Positions 10,923 through 19,425 of a stretch of DNA of 64,000 nucleotides are shown one piece after another. The DNA comes from Omphiscola glabra. Lineage: Eukaryota > Mollusca > Gastropoda > Lymnaeidae. The stretch's first letter is position 1; each line of letters begins with the position of its first letter. The stretch spans positions 1,561,502-1,625,501 of the forward strand of contig OZ024806.1 of assembly GCA_964017045.1 (NCBI GenBank), in the 5' to 3' direction. Position numbers and translations under genes: made by a program. The notes under the pieces were generated by a model. It saw only the letters and a program-made list of their open reading frames with translations. It was not told the origin of the DNA and did not search any database.

Positions 10923-11249
10923 TTATGGTACGCATTTATAAAAGTGACCCCATACAAAGTGTTTTTGGTAGAGAACTTTGTTTTTGTACAGGTATGTCTG
11001 AAATACGTTGATTAGCCTAACAACAACCAATCATCATGGTATCAGGAGTCACCTTGTTCGGCATACAATCATACAATTTTCATGCTTATCTAGACTTACT
11101 TTGATTGGCCTAAAATCTACCAATCATTATATTTATTGATTGTTCTCGTTACATTCTTCAACGTATTTTCTGTTAAATGCTGTAGATATTTAAATACGTT
11201 TTCTTATAAAGATGTTAATAGATTTGTCGTTCTGGTATCACATAATTTA
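10923..11249. other. Unique sequence, presumed PREP intron
   Basis: No exon with PREP similarity is visible. The segment lies just before the repeated acceptor of exon A. Confidence 0.5.
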
Positions 11250-11402
11250 TTTATCATTGCCCAGTACATCACCAACGAGCTATAACATAATTTATTTTAT
11301 CATTGCCTAGTACATCACCAACAAGTTATAACATAATTTATTTTATCATTGCCCAGTACATCACCAACGAGTTATAACATAATTTATTTTATCATTGCCC
11401 AG
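11250..11402 (+). repeat. 46-bp repeat carrying copies of the exon A acceptor
   Basis: The sequence cattgcccagtacatcacca lies at exact 46-bp spacing, with tacatc at 11265, 11311, 11357 and 11403. The last copy is the true exon A start. Each copy holds the intron end, the AG and the first 14 exon bases. Confidence 0.9.
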
Positions 11403-11499
11403 TACATCACCAACGAAGACACAGTGTTCACATTCAAAACCAATCTGAACTCGCCACACTACACGCTCATCAACATTGACCTGACTAAGACAAACACCC
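11403..11499 (+). pseudogene. PREP: PREP exon A
   Basis: The 97-nt exon reads [18 protein letters not shown] then [14 protein letters not shown], matching the propeller strand where vertebrate PREP has [12 protein letters not shown] and INID. The acceptor is ttgcccag at 11402 and the donor is gtaagt at 11500. It ends in phase 1, which exon B completes without a gap against the family. Confidence 0.9.
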
Positions 11500-12167
11500 G
11501 TAAGTGTTTCTTAAACTGTATGTATTTATTGACATGTTGACATGTACACTTGGGAAGACTGAAACAAAGTTTTATTACTCATTCAATGGTGATTTTAGTG
11601 GCCATATTAATAAGGTCCTTTTATTTAGGCAAAATGTCGGACATCTTGGTGTTGCTTTATGACGGACATTTGGGACATCTTGGTGTTGCTATAAGTATGA
11701 CATTTTAGGACATCTTGGTGTTGCTATAAGTAGGACATTTGACCACCATGCAAACAACTGAAAGCTCCTCAGTTTAAAAATATAATTATTACAACGAAGC
11801 AGTCATCCATTAGGATGTGCCATACAACAGCACACATTTATATTCTCTGCGACCCACTCACCTCATTCTTTCCCCAAATCTCCCCAAACTCCTTTGTGAT
11901 TGACTTGACAATTTAAATGCTTAAGTTTCAAAAGACACGAGGTAAACCGTTGTTGAGCTCTGAGATCTGTCTGGAAACACCTGAAAAAATTTCCCAAAGA
12001 ACATGAAAAAATCAGTGTGGCCTTGGAAAATGGAAGGTAAAAGGTCATTGATTATTTTTTTTTTAATTTCCTATTTTTCATGCGGCTGGTAAAATTTCTT
12101 TAGCGTCGTTATGACATGGCCTAGACTCTTAACTCGTGTACATACAGGGATTCAGGTGACTAACCCA
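11500..12167. other. PREP intron after exon A
   Basis: It holds a degenerate triplicate around 11640-11745 (gacatcttggtgttgctata). Otherwise I see nothing in it. Confidence 0.6.
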
Positions 12168-12470
12168 GTGCTAGCACGTCATTGCGAAAGGACGTCATTG
12201 TGTCGACATGTCATTGTGCCCGCATGTCATTGTGTCGACATGTCATTGTGCCAGCATGTCATTGTGCCGACATGTAATTATGCCAGCATGTCATTGTGCC
12301 GGCATGTAATTATGCCAGCATGTCATTGTGCCGGCATGTAATTATGCCAGCATGTCATTGTGCCGACACTTTATTGTGCCCGCATGTCATTGTGCCGACA
12401 CGTTATTGTGCCAGCATGTCATTGTGCCGACACTTTATTGTGCCGGCATGTCATTGTGTCAGATTGTAAT
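12168..12470. repeat. 16-bp minisatellite, about 18 copies
   Basis: The unit is close to gtcattgtgccgacat, with a gccagcat variant alternating. The repeated CATG cores give a palindromic texture. Confidence 0.9.
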
Positions 12471-12532
12471 TATTGTTAAAGTGACCCGTGGTTGGCTAAT
12501 TAACACTTTATTTTTTTATGTTGAATCTATTT

Positions 12533-12652
12533 GAGGTTACCTTTCAGTTTTATTACCCTTAAGTGTCTCCAGGAGGTTGGCTTTCGGTCTTATTACCTTA
12601 ACATGCGTTCACAGGGTTACCTTTCAGTCTTATTACCCTTACAAGTTTCCAG
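12533..12652 (+). repeat. About 40-bp triplicate carrying the exon B acceptor
   Basis: Three similar blocks each start ggtta or ggttg, contain ctttc.gt.ttattac and end in a pyrimidine-CAG: gtctccag, gttcacag and tttccag. The third is the working acceptor for exon B. Confidence 0.75.
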
Positions 12653-12756
12653 AAGAACTTGGCGACCCTGGTCGAGAAGATGCCGAGGCTCTCCTGGAAT
12701 TTGCTTCCTGTGTCAACTTGGACATAATGGTCTTATATTGCCTGAGGGATGTCAAG
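12653..12756 (+). pseudogene. PREP: PREP exon B
   Basis: The 104-nt exon begins after tttccag. It completes the split codon of exon A and reads QELGDPGREDAEALLEF then ASCVNLDIMVLYCLRDVK. With exon A it aligns with no gap to the family stretch that ends CYLHDVK. The donor is gtcagt, phase 0. The acceptor at ctttcag (12627) would break the phase, so the later AG is preferred. Confidence 0.88.
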
Positions 12757-12829
12757 GTCAGTGTTGGATTTTTACTTATTGTTTGTTTTTGTCTTGAAGC
12801 AGACCTAGTTTGGGAAACCTTCTAGACAG

Positions 12830-13250
12830 TCTCTATAACATATTACAAACCTTCTAGCCAGTTTCTGTAACAAACCTTCTAGCCTGTTTTTATTACAAAT
12901 AAAACCTCTATCCAATATATATAACAAAACTTATTGCTAGTCTCTATGACATATAACAAATTTTAAGCTGGTCTCTATGACATATATCACATCTTCTGGC
13001 CAGTCTGTATGACATATAACAAACCTTCTAGCCAGTCTCTATGACATATAAAACCTTCTAGTCAGTCTCTATGACATATAACAAACCTTCTAGCCAGTCT
13101 CTATGACATATATAAAACCTTCTAGTCAGTCTCTATGACAGATAACAAACCTTCTAGCCAGTCTCTATGACATATATAAAACCTTCTAGTCAGTCTCTAT
13201 GACAGATAACAAACCTTCTAGCCAGTCCCTATGACACATAAGAAACCTTC
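12830..13250. repeat. 30- to 33-bp minisatellite, about 12 copies
   Basis: The unit contains ccttctagccagtctctatg with a variable acatata spacer. It lies in the PREP intron between exons B and C. Confidence 0.9.
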
Positions 13251-13427
13251 AAACCAGTCACTATAAACTACACCAATCCTATTTGCTAGTCAGTCTCTGT
13301 AACTTCACAGATGTGCCTACAGTTCAAATATTAAAAGCATAATCCAAGAAAATAACAATACATTCAAGAAAAACTTATACAAAAATCAACATTCCTAACA
13401 TTATATGTAATGTATCTATGTCAACAG

Positions 13428-13508
13428 AATGAACTATACGTCTACGACCTCGCCACAGGTGACAGAAGGTTCCAGTTCTTGTCGGGATTATCTTCGTGTG
13501 TTATGTGA
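13428..13508 (+). pseudogene. PREP: PREP exon C, 3' part lost
   Basis: After acceptor tcaacag the sequence reads NELYVYDLATGDRRF, matching the family NxLQLHDLxTG. It then runs FQFLSGLSSCVM to a TGA at 13506. The family continues for about 45 residues before exon D, and none of that is visible in any frame between 13508 and 14213. A GT inside CACAGgtgac at 13459 could be a used or decayed donor. The reverse strand is open here for 75 codons but matches nothing I know. Confidence 0.75.
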
Positions 13509-14213
13509 CCACCAGGGGTTAACAGCCAAAGGTGGAAACATTTCTCTGTTCTGATGAATGCTGATGTTAAGTGTGTTTGTACTATGGACAATAGGTACCG
13601 TTGTCTGTTGATCGACCTAGAACTGTTAATTAATCCCAGATTGTCCCTCAGATGGGCGTAGATGACCATATGTTTCTAGATGGGCCAGATTTGCATAGAT
13701 GGCCAGATGTAATAGAAAGTTAATCCTTAGTTAAGAAAAAACAAAAAACAAATTCAGAAGAGGGCAACAACTAACTTAGGATTGGACAACATGTGTTTCT
13801 CTAAATGCACAAAATAGCTTTAGACTTACAGGTTCAATTAAAAAGTCCCGAAATGATCTAGCTTTTCTTGTTTTTTAATCTGCTTTGTTGCACGTTGCAT
13901 TTTGATAATCTTTAATTTCATGTGAAGGAAGACATTTTGTTTTTATATAATGAGTTAATTTGACAAAAACATATAATTTTAGTTATACAATTAAATAATC
14001 ATTAGGCATAACCTGCTAAAACAGGAAATAAGGGTCCAGGAGCCAGACCTTTGCCCTCTAGTGAATAAAACGGTCCAGGAACGTTAACATCTCTGTCTCC
14101 GCCATGAAGCATTTCTTGCAGATTATACTGTTGAAATAAAGTCTCACCAGCTGTTTCATCTCCTCACTCAGGCCATCTTCACACTTATAGATTTTCATTT
14201 ATTCTTGTTGTAG
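13509..14213. other. PREP intron or lost exon region
   Basis: No exon recognised. The sequence is unique and AT-rich, with no array. Confidence 0.5.
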
Positions 14214-14328
14214 GTGTTCAGGGAAATCTCAGTGAAGAATGTCGAAGCCAGCAACTTTGAGACGGTCCAAGTGTTCTAAAAGAGCAAGGACGGAACCAAG
14301 GTTCCAATGTTCATTGTGCATAAAGAAA
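14214..14328 (+). pseudogene. PREP: PREP exon D with nonsense codon
   Basis: After ttgttgtag the frame gives VFREISVKNVEASNFETVQV, F, TAA (14277-14279), KSKDGTKVPMFIVHKE. The family has Tyr or another residue at the stop, in the block joining propeller and hydrolase (QVFYPSKDGTK). A single base change (TAC or TAT to TAA) explains it. The donor is gtgggt. The phase into exon E does not fit cleanly, which suggests a further small lesion. Confidence 0.9.
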
Positions 14329-14568
14329 GTGGGTGTTGCCTTCTATGAGTTTCCTGTACAAGTTATAGCTGCTAACATTCACTTGTTTAGAAGTAGTTGC
14401 AACTTGTCACTCACACAATTTCTTTAGAAATGTGTTTAATTTTAAGATAATTTTCTGGTGACTTAAAGGGTGATGCATTAAGTTTATTGGGAGGAAAAAA
14501 ACACACCTTGTAACTAAACAAAATAGATTAGTTCAGATTTATAACCACCTATTCTGTTTATTCTTCAG

Positions 14569-14793
14569 TGTCTCAAGTTGCATGGTAACAATCGTACCCT
14601 TCGGTACGGGTATGTTGGTTTCAGCATTTCAGTAACTCCATCTTTTTCACCGTCTAGTTGGATGGTAACAATCCTACCCTTCTGTACGGGTATGTTGGTT
14701 TCAGCATTTCAGTAACTCCATCCTTTTCACCGTCGAGGGTTGTCTTCCTTCAAAATATTGCGTCTATGCTGTTGCCAACATCAGGGGTGAAGG
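14569..14793 (+). pseudogene. PREP: PREP exon E with 80-bp internal duplication and frameshift
   Basis: After ttcttcag the frame reads [20 protein letters not shown]. The first 80 bp from TTG (14578-14657) are then repeated at 14658-14737 as [19 protein letters not shown]. Since 80 is not a multiple of three the two copies are in different frames. Copy 2 continues to SRVVFLQNI, after which a net loss of 4 nt shifts the frame to [11 protein letters not shown]. This matches the family LAVANIRGGG that precedes exon F. The donor is gtaagt at 14794. Confidence 0.9.
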
Positions 14794-15284
14794 GTAAGTT
14801 GTTTTGTCAAGAAACATCAAATCTTTTTAATGGTAACGCTGTCTTAATGGGCAGCTAATGCTTTTTTTGACATATCAATTCAAAAACGTCATATATTTTT
14901 GTGACATAAAATTATACAAGTACTTTTGTTGATCATATTAAACAATAAAGTAAAATTATTCTTTTTTCAAGCAAATGATAATGGTAATATTTTTTTGTCA
15001 TATAGAATTATACACGTTTTTTTCTTGGCCATATTAAACTGTAAAGGTATTATACATTTTGTACAATCAAACTATGAACGAAAACAATATTTGATCTGAT
15101 AAAGTTCTTCGACCAGTTTCCAGCAGAGGATTTGTTTGATGCGAATAGTTTAGTTTCATAATGAAATAGGTTGATGTAAGCCATGATTGATTCCATTAGA
15201 AAACACGGTGTGAATCGTGAGATCAACTGTCAATGGCGATCTCTAACATTTCTACTGGGAAGTGAATATTTTTGTTTTGAAGTT
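14794..15284. other. PREP intron, unique AT-rich part
   Basis: No exon or array seen before the 28-bp array. Confidence 0.6.
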
Positions 15285-15690
15285 GAAGGTACTGGCTGTA
15301 TTTGGCTGGAATGGGAGTACATGTTGTTTTGAATGCAATGGGAGTACAGGCTGTTTTGGCTGGAATGTGAGTACAGGCTGTTTTCGCTGGTATGGGAGTA
15401 CATGCTTTATTTGGTAGGGATGGGAGTAGAGTCTGTTTTGGCTGGGAGTACAGGCTGTATTTGGCTGGGATGGGAGTACGGGTTTTAATTGGCTGGGATG
15501 GGAGTACAGGCTGTATTTGGCTGGGATGGGAGTACAGGCTGTTTTGGCTGCGATGTGATGGGAGTACAGGCTGTATTTGGCTGGGATGGGAGTACAGGCT
15601 GTTTTGGCTGCGATGTGATGGGAGTACAGGCTGTATTTGGCTGGGATGGGAGTACAGGTTTATATTACTTGGGTGGGAGTACAAATGCTT
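15285..15690. repeat. 28-bp minisatellite, about 14 copies
   Basis: The unit contains ggctgtatttggctgggatg and gggagtaca. Some units carry a tgcgatgtgat insert, forming a two-unit higher-order period. Confidence 0.92.
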
Positions 15691-15724
15691 GCTTCATTAG
15701 AGTTGTTATGTAAAGTGTTTTTTA

Positions 15725-15915
15725 TTTCGTTCCAGAGAGTATATTAAGAATTGTTTGTTATTTTGTACCAGAGAGTATGGTGAAACTTGTTTGTTATTTT
15801 GTTCCAGAGAGTATGGTGAGACTTGTTTGTTATTTTGTTCCAGAGAGTATGGTGAAACTTGTTTGTTATTTTGTTCCAGAGAGTATGGTGAGACTTGTTT
15901 GTTATTTTGTTCCAG
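15725..15915 (+). repeat. 36-bp repeat carrying the exon F acceptor, five to six copies
   Basis: The motif attttgttccagagagtatg recurs at exact 36-bp steps (gtatgg at 15775, 15811, 15847, 15883). Each copy holds polypyrimidine, CAG and the first exon bases encoding EYGET. Because 36 is in frame, the whole array stays open and fuses to exon F as [12 protein letters not shown] units. Confidence 0.93.
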
Positions 15916-16032
15916 AGAGTTTGGTGAGACTTGGCACAAAGCTCGATCCCTGGATAAAAAACTAAACTGTTTTGATGATTTCATATTCGCTGCTAAGTTC
16001 CTCATCCATGAGTGTTACACCAGTAACAAGAA
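15916..16032 (+). pseudogene. PREP: PREP exon F
   Basis: It completes the split Gly codon of exon E, then reads [19 protein letters not shown] and [20 protein letters not shown]. This matches the family EYGETWHKGG...NCFDDF block just before the nucleophile exon. The Phe in EFG is a change from Tyr that the upstream duplicate copies still keep. The donor is gtaagt at 16033. Confidence 0.93.
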
Positions 16033-16187
16033 GTAAGTGCATGTTACACCAGTAACAAGAAGTGAGTGCATGTTACACCAGTTACAAGAAGTTAGAACAT
16101 GTTACACCACTAAAAAGAAGTGAGTACATGTTACACCAGTAACAGAAAGTGAGTACATTTTACACCAGTAACAAGAAGTGAATAAAA
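16012..16187 (+). repeat. About 30-bp repeat seeded on the exon F donor, six copies
   Basis: The unit is tgttacaccagtaacaagaa plus gt.agtgca. It begins inside exon F and repeats the last 20 exon bases and the GTAAG/GTGAG donor down the intron, with growing divergence. Confidence 0.92.
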
Positions 16188-16214
16188 TGTAATAATGCCA
16201 GTTAATTAAGTTTG

Positions 16215-16395
16215 ATTTTACCAAGGACGTCTCCCCAGCACGCACATCTAATTAATGCAGTCCCAGGCCATGTTTTGAGAATGTCTCCCCAGCATACACA
16301 TCTAATTAATGCAGTCCCAGGCCATGTTTTGAGAATGTCTCCCCAGCATACACATCCAATTAATGCAGTCCCAGGCCATGCAGTTAGAATGTCAG
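16215..16395. repeat. 54-bp repeat, three copies
   Basis: gtctccccagcatacacatc recurs at 16229, 16283 and 16337. It lies in the PREP intron. Confidence 0.9.
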
Positions 16396-16479
16396 ACAAG
16401 CGCATTTATAAATGAATATTTTATGGTGAACTAGGGTGGTTTCCTGGGGGGACATATGACATGCTTTACGACACACGTG

Positions 16480-16630
16480 AAGCATCAATGAAAGCGTTTT
16501 ACATTGACCTGCCATGAGGCTGACAGAACACATCTTTGAAAGCATTTCACATTGACCCGCAGTGAGGCTGACAGAACACATGTTTGAAAGCATTTCACAT
16601 TGACCCACCGTTAGGCTAACAGAACACAAG
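16480..16630. repeat. 48-bp repeat, three copies
   Basis: acattgacc at 16501, 16549 and 16597, with gaggctgacagaacaca shared between them. Confidence 0.88.
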
Positions 16631-16949
16631 AGACAAGCCAGGAAAGCTCAAATTATCTCTGCATCTGGGGTTGCCCCATCCACCCCTGTACCTGGAGTGA
16701 CCCCATTCATCCCATGAACCTGGAGTTCACCCTCTGCTCCTTCTGCAACAGAGCTTTTTGTGCTAGAATTGGCCTGATAAGCCATCATCAGACAGATTCA
16801 GCCCCGGCAGCATACCTGTGTTTAGAATGGTCATGGTCAATTTTGGATAGATGAACTATAAATAGACCAAGTTAACGATGTTTATCAGATGGGTCCAAAA
16901 ATAAAAATCTAAGCAAAGATGAAAAATGTAATTGTTTTTTTTAATTTTC

Positions 16950-17369
16950 CGAATTGGTGGGTCTAATGGAGGTCTCATGGTGGGTCTAATGGTGGGTCTA
17001 ATGGAGGTCTTGTGTGGGTCTATTAGTGGGTCTAGTGGAGGTCTCCTGGTGGGTTTAATGTTTCTAATGGAGGTCACCTGCTGGGTATAAAGGTGGGTCT
17101 AATGGAGGTCTCCTGGTGGATCTAATTGTGGGTCTAGTGAAGATCTCCTGTTGGCTCTAAAGGTTGTTTTAATGTAGTTCTCCTGGTGGGTCTAATGGAG
17201 GTCTCGTGTGGGTCTAATGGTGGGTCTAATGGAGATTTCCTGGTGGGTCTAATGGTGGGTTTAATGGAGGTCTCCTGTGTTCTAATGGTGGGTCTAATGG
17301 AGGTCTCCAGGGGGGTGCGTGCCTGAACCAACGACCCGACTTATTCGACAGAGGCATAGCTCAAGTGAG
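16950..17369 (+). pseudogene. PREP: PREP nucleophile exon (G) expanded into a minisatellite
   Basis: The last copy reads NGGSNGGLQGGACLNQRPDL and FDRGIAQV, then donor gtaaga at 17370. This matches the family block around the catalytic serine (GGSNGG) and PDLFG..IAQV. Upstream, about ten composite units of some 35 bp, made of ggtgggtctaat and ggaggtctcct, are all built from the codons of GGSNGGLLV. Since 35 is not a multiple of three, the array cannot be read as one frame. No acceptor is clear near 16950, where ccgaattggtgggtctaatg is the first unit. Confidence 0.88.
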
Positions 17370-17399
17370 GTAAGAGATACTTTAACAAAATATCACCAG

Positions 17400-17640
17400 A
17401 CCAAAATATTATATTTCCCCCTCAAAAATATCATATGTCACCACAAAAAATTACATATGACACCACACCAAAATATATGACACCGCACCAAAATATATGA
17501 CACTACACCAAAATATATGACTCACACCTAGTGTCATATGACATCACACAAAAATGTCATATGACTCCACACAAAAATGTCCTATGACACCACAACAAAA
17601 TACCATATGTCACCACACCGAAATACCATAGTCCGTACAA
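17400..17640. repeat. About 20-bp degenerate repeat, about 12 copies
   Basis: Units resemble caccacaccaaaatatatga and lie in the intron just after exon G. Confidence 0.8.
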
Positions 17641-17787
17641 AATTTAGGAAATGGTTTGTCTCTAACTATGCTTGTCTCTCCCAAAATATTACTGTATTTG
17701 ATGGCAATTTAATAGAGTAGAAAATTATGAGGTGCCTGCGTTATAATCATGAAGCGTTATGAAAAGATTTTTATTGGCTTTTCACAG

Positions 17788-17889
17788 TGTGATGGACATG
17801 CTGAGGTTCTACAAGTTCACCATTGGTCATGCCTGGACCACGGATTACAGATCTTCAGACAATTCAGAACAATTTAAATGGCTTATCAT
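17788..17889 (+). pseudogene. PREP: PREP exon H
   Basis: After ttttcacag the exon completes the split codon from exon G, giving QVS, then [20 protein letters not shown] and [13 protein letters not shown]. This matches the family [20 protein letters not shown] block. The donor is gtgtgt (weak) at 17890, phase 2, which fits exon I. Confidence 0.93.
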
Positions 17890-18400
17890 GTGTGTACAGG
17901 ACAATTTAAATGGCTTATCATGTGTGTACGGACTAATTTAAATGTTTTATGATGTGTGTACGGAACAACTTAAGAGGCTTATCAGGTGTGTACATAACAA
18001 TTCAAATGGCGTTTCAGGTGTGTACATAATAATGTAAGTGACTAAACAGGTGTGTTCAGAACAATTTAAGTGACTTATCAGGTGTGTACAGAACAATTTA
18101 AATGACTTATCAGGTGTGTACATAACAATTTAAATGGCTTATCAGGTATGTACACAACAATTTAAATGACGTTTCAGGTGTTTACATAACAATGTAAGTG
18201 ACTAATAAGGTGTGTACAGAACAATTTAAGTGACTCATCAGGTGTGTACAGAACAATTTAAGTGACTTATCAGGTGTGTTCAGAAAAAATTAAGTGACTT
18301 ATCAGATGTGTACAGATTAATTTAAATGGCTTATCAGATGAGTACAGAACAATTTAAGTGACTTATCAGATGTGTACAGAACAATTTAAATCGCTCATTA
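17870..18400 (+). repeat. 30-bp repeat seeded on the exon H donor, about 17 copies
   Basis: acaatttaaatggcttatca followed by gtgtgtac begins in the last 20 bases of exon H. It repeats through the intron, so each unit carries a copy of the exon end and a GT. Confidence 0.92.
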
Positions 18401-18600
18401 GGTGCATGAACTTTTTTAATGTCATGCAGTTCGCCCATATCAGCTGATTGATATTGTAAACAATTTCTGTACGTCACGGTATATTCAATAAATAACGTTA
18501 CATGCAAACACCAAGTACCAAAAGAACTAAAATTGACAAAGAGTTGACAGTACCAGGTAATCTTTAGATATATCTTTTTTTGTTTGTTTTTTTTTGCTAG

Positions 18601-18757
18601 CTATTCTAACATGCACTCCATCAAAGAACTGAAGGGAGAAACACAGTACACAGCAGTCCTTCTGTTGACAGGTGACAATTATGACAGAGTAGTGCCCTTG
18701 CACTCACTTATATCATTTGCTGAACTGAAGCATGTCCTTGGAAACTCAGAGAAGCAT
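18601..18757 (+). pseudogene. PREP: PREP exon I, catalytic Asp position changed
   Basis: After a poly-T tract and gctag, the exon completes Ile and reads YSNMHSIKELKGETQYTAV, LLLTGDNYDRVVPLHSL, ISFAELKHVLGNSEKH. The family has TADHDDRVVPLHS here. Aligning without gaps puts Tyr at the first D of DDR, the catalytic aspartate (641 in pig numbering), while the neighbouring Asp and Arg are kept. The donor is gtgagt at 18758, phase 0. The next exon, with the catalytic His, is not found downstream. Confidence 0.92.
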
Positions 18758-19425
18758 GTGAGTGGACTTGACCATTGGTGGGTAGCGGGCTTGACCATTG
18801 GTGGGTGAGCGGGCTTGACGATTGGTGGGTGAGCGGGCTTGACCATTGGTGGGTGAGCGGGCTTGACCATTGGTGGGTGAGCGGGCTTGACCATTGGTGG
18901 GTGAGCGGGCTGGACCATTGGTGGGTGAGCGGGCTGGACCATTGGTGGGTGAGCGGGCTTGACCATTGGTGGATGCGTGGGCTTGACGATTGGTGGGTGA
19001 GCGGGCTTGACCATTGGTGGGTGAGCGGGCTTGACCATTGGTGAGTGAGCGGGCTTGACCATTGGTGGGTGAGCGGGCTTGATCATTGGTGAGTAAGCGG
19101 GCTTCACCATTGGTGGGTGAGCGGGCTTGACCATTGGTGGGTGAGCGGGCTGGACCATTGGTGGGTGAGCGGGCTTGACCATTGGTGGGTGAGCGGGCTT
19201 GACCATTGGTGGGTGAGCGGGCTGGACCATTGGGGGGTGAGCGGGCTTGACCATTGGTGGGTGAGCGGGCTTGACCATTGGTGGGTGAGCGGGCTTGACC
19301 ATCGGTGGGTGAGCGGCTTGACCATCGGTGGGTGAGCGGCTTGACCATTGGTGGGTGAGCGGGCTTGACCATCGGTGGGTGAGCGGCTTGACCATTGGTG
19401 GGTGAGCGGGCTTGACCATTGGTCA
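18758..19425 (+). repeat. 24-bp minisatellite seeded on the exon I donor, about 28 copies
   Basis: The unit starts with gtgagcgggcttgaccattg. The first unit begins exactly at the GT of exon I's donor (gtgagtgga). Twenty-four is in frame, so all frames look open on both strands, and none is a gene. Confidence 0.95.

Larger units (their letters stand above)
11403..18757 (+). pseudogene. PREP: Prolyl endopeptidase (PREP, S9A) copy, damaged
   Basis: Nine exon pieces in order and on one strand match the cytosolic serine peptidase that cleaves short peptides after proline. They cover roughly the second half of the protein: the last propeller blades and the alpha/beta-hydrolase domain. Splice phases agree at A/B, B/C, E/F, G/H and H/I. 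Damage includes a TAA in exon D (14277), an 80-bp duplication plus a net 4-nt loss in exon E, exon C ending at TGA 13506 with about 45 family residues missing before exon D, and loss of the exon G start to an array. GDNYDR stands where the family has DHDDR, which puts Tyr at the catalytic Asp (641 in pig numbering). I found no exon for the catalytic His or the N-terminal half. A live gene with assembly errors is possible but less likely given the number of lesions. Confidence 0.85.

Noticed and set aside
13442..13669. Minus-strand 75-codon frame over PREP exon C
   Set aside because: It overlaps a recognisable plus-strand PREP exon and resembles no family. It may be part of an unrecognised insertion but cannot be supported.
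11403..18757. Calling PREP an intact functional gene
   Set aside because: There are multiple independent lesions, the catalytic Asp position is changed and the His exon is absent from the window. Sequence error alone would have to explain too many faults.
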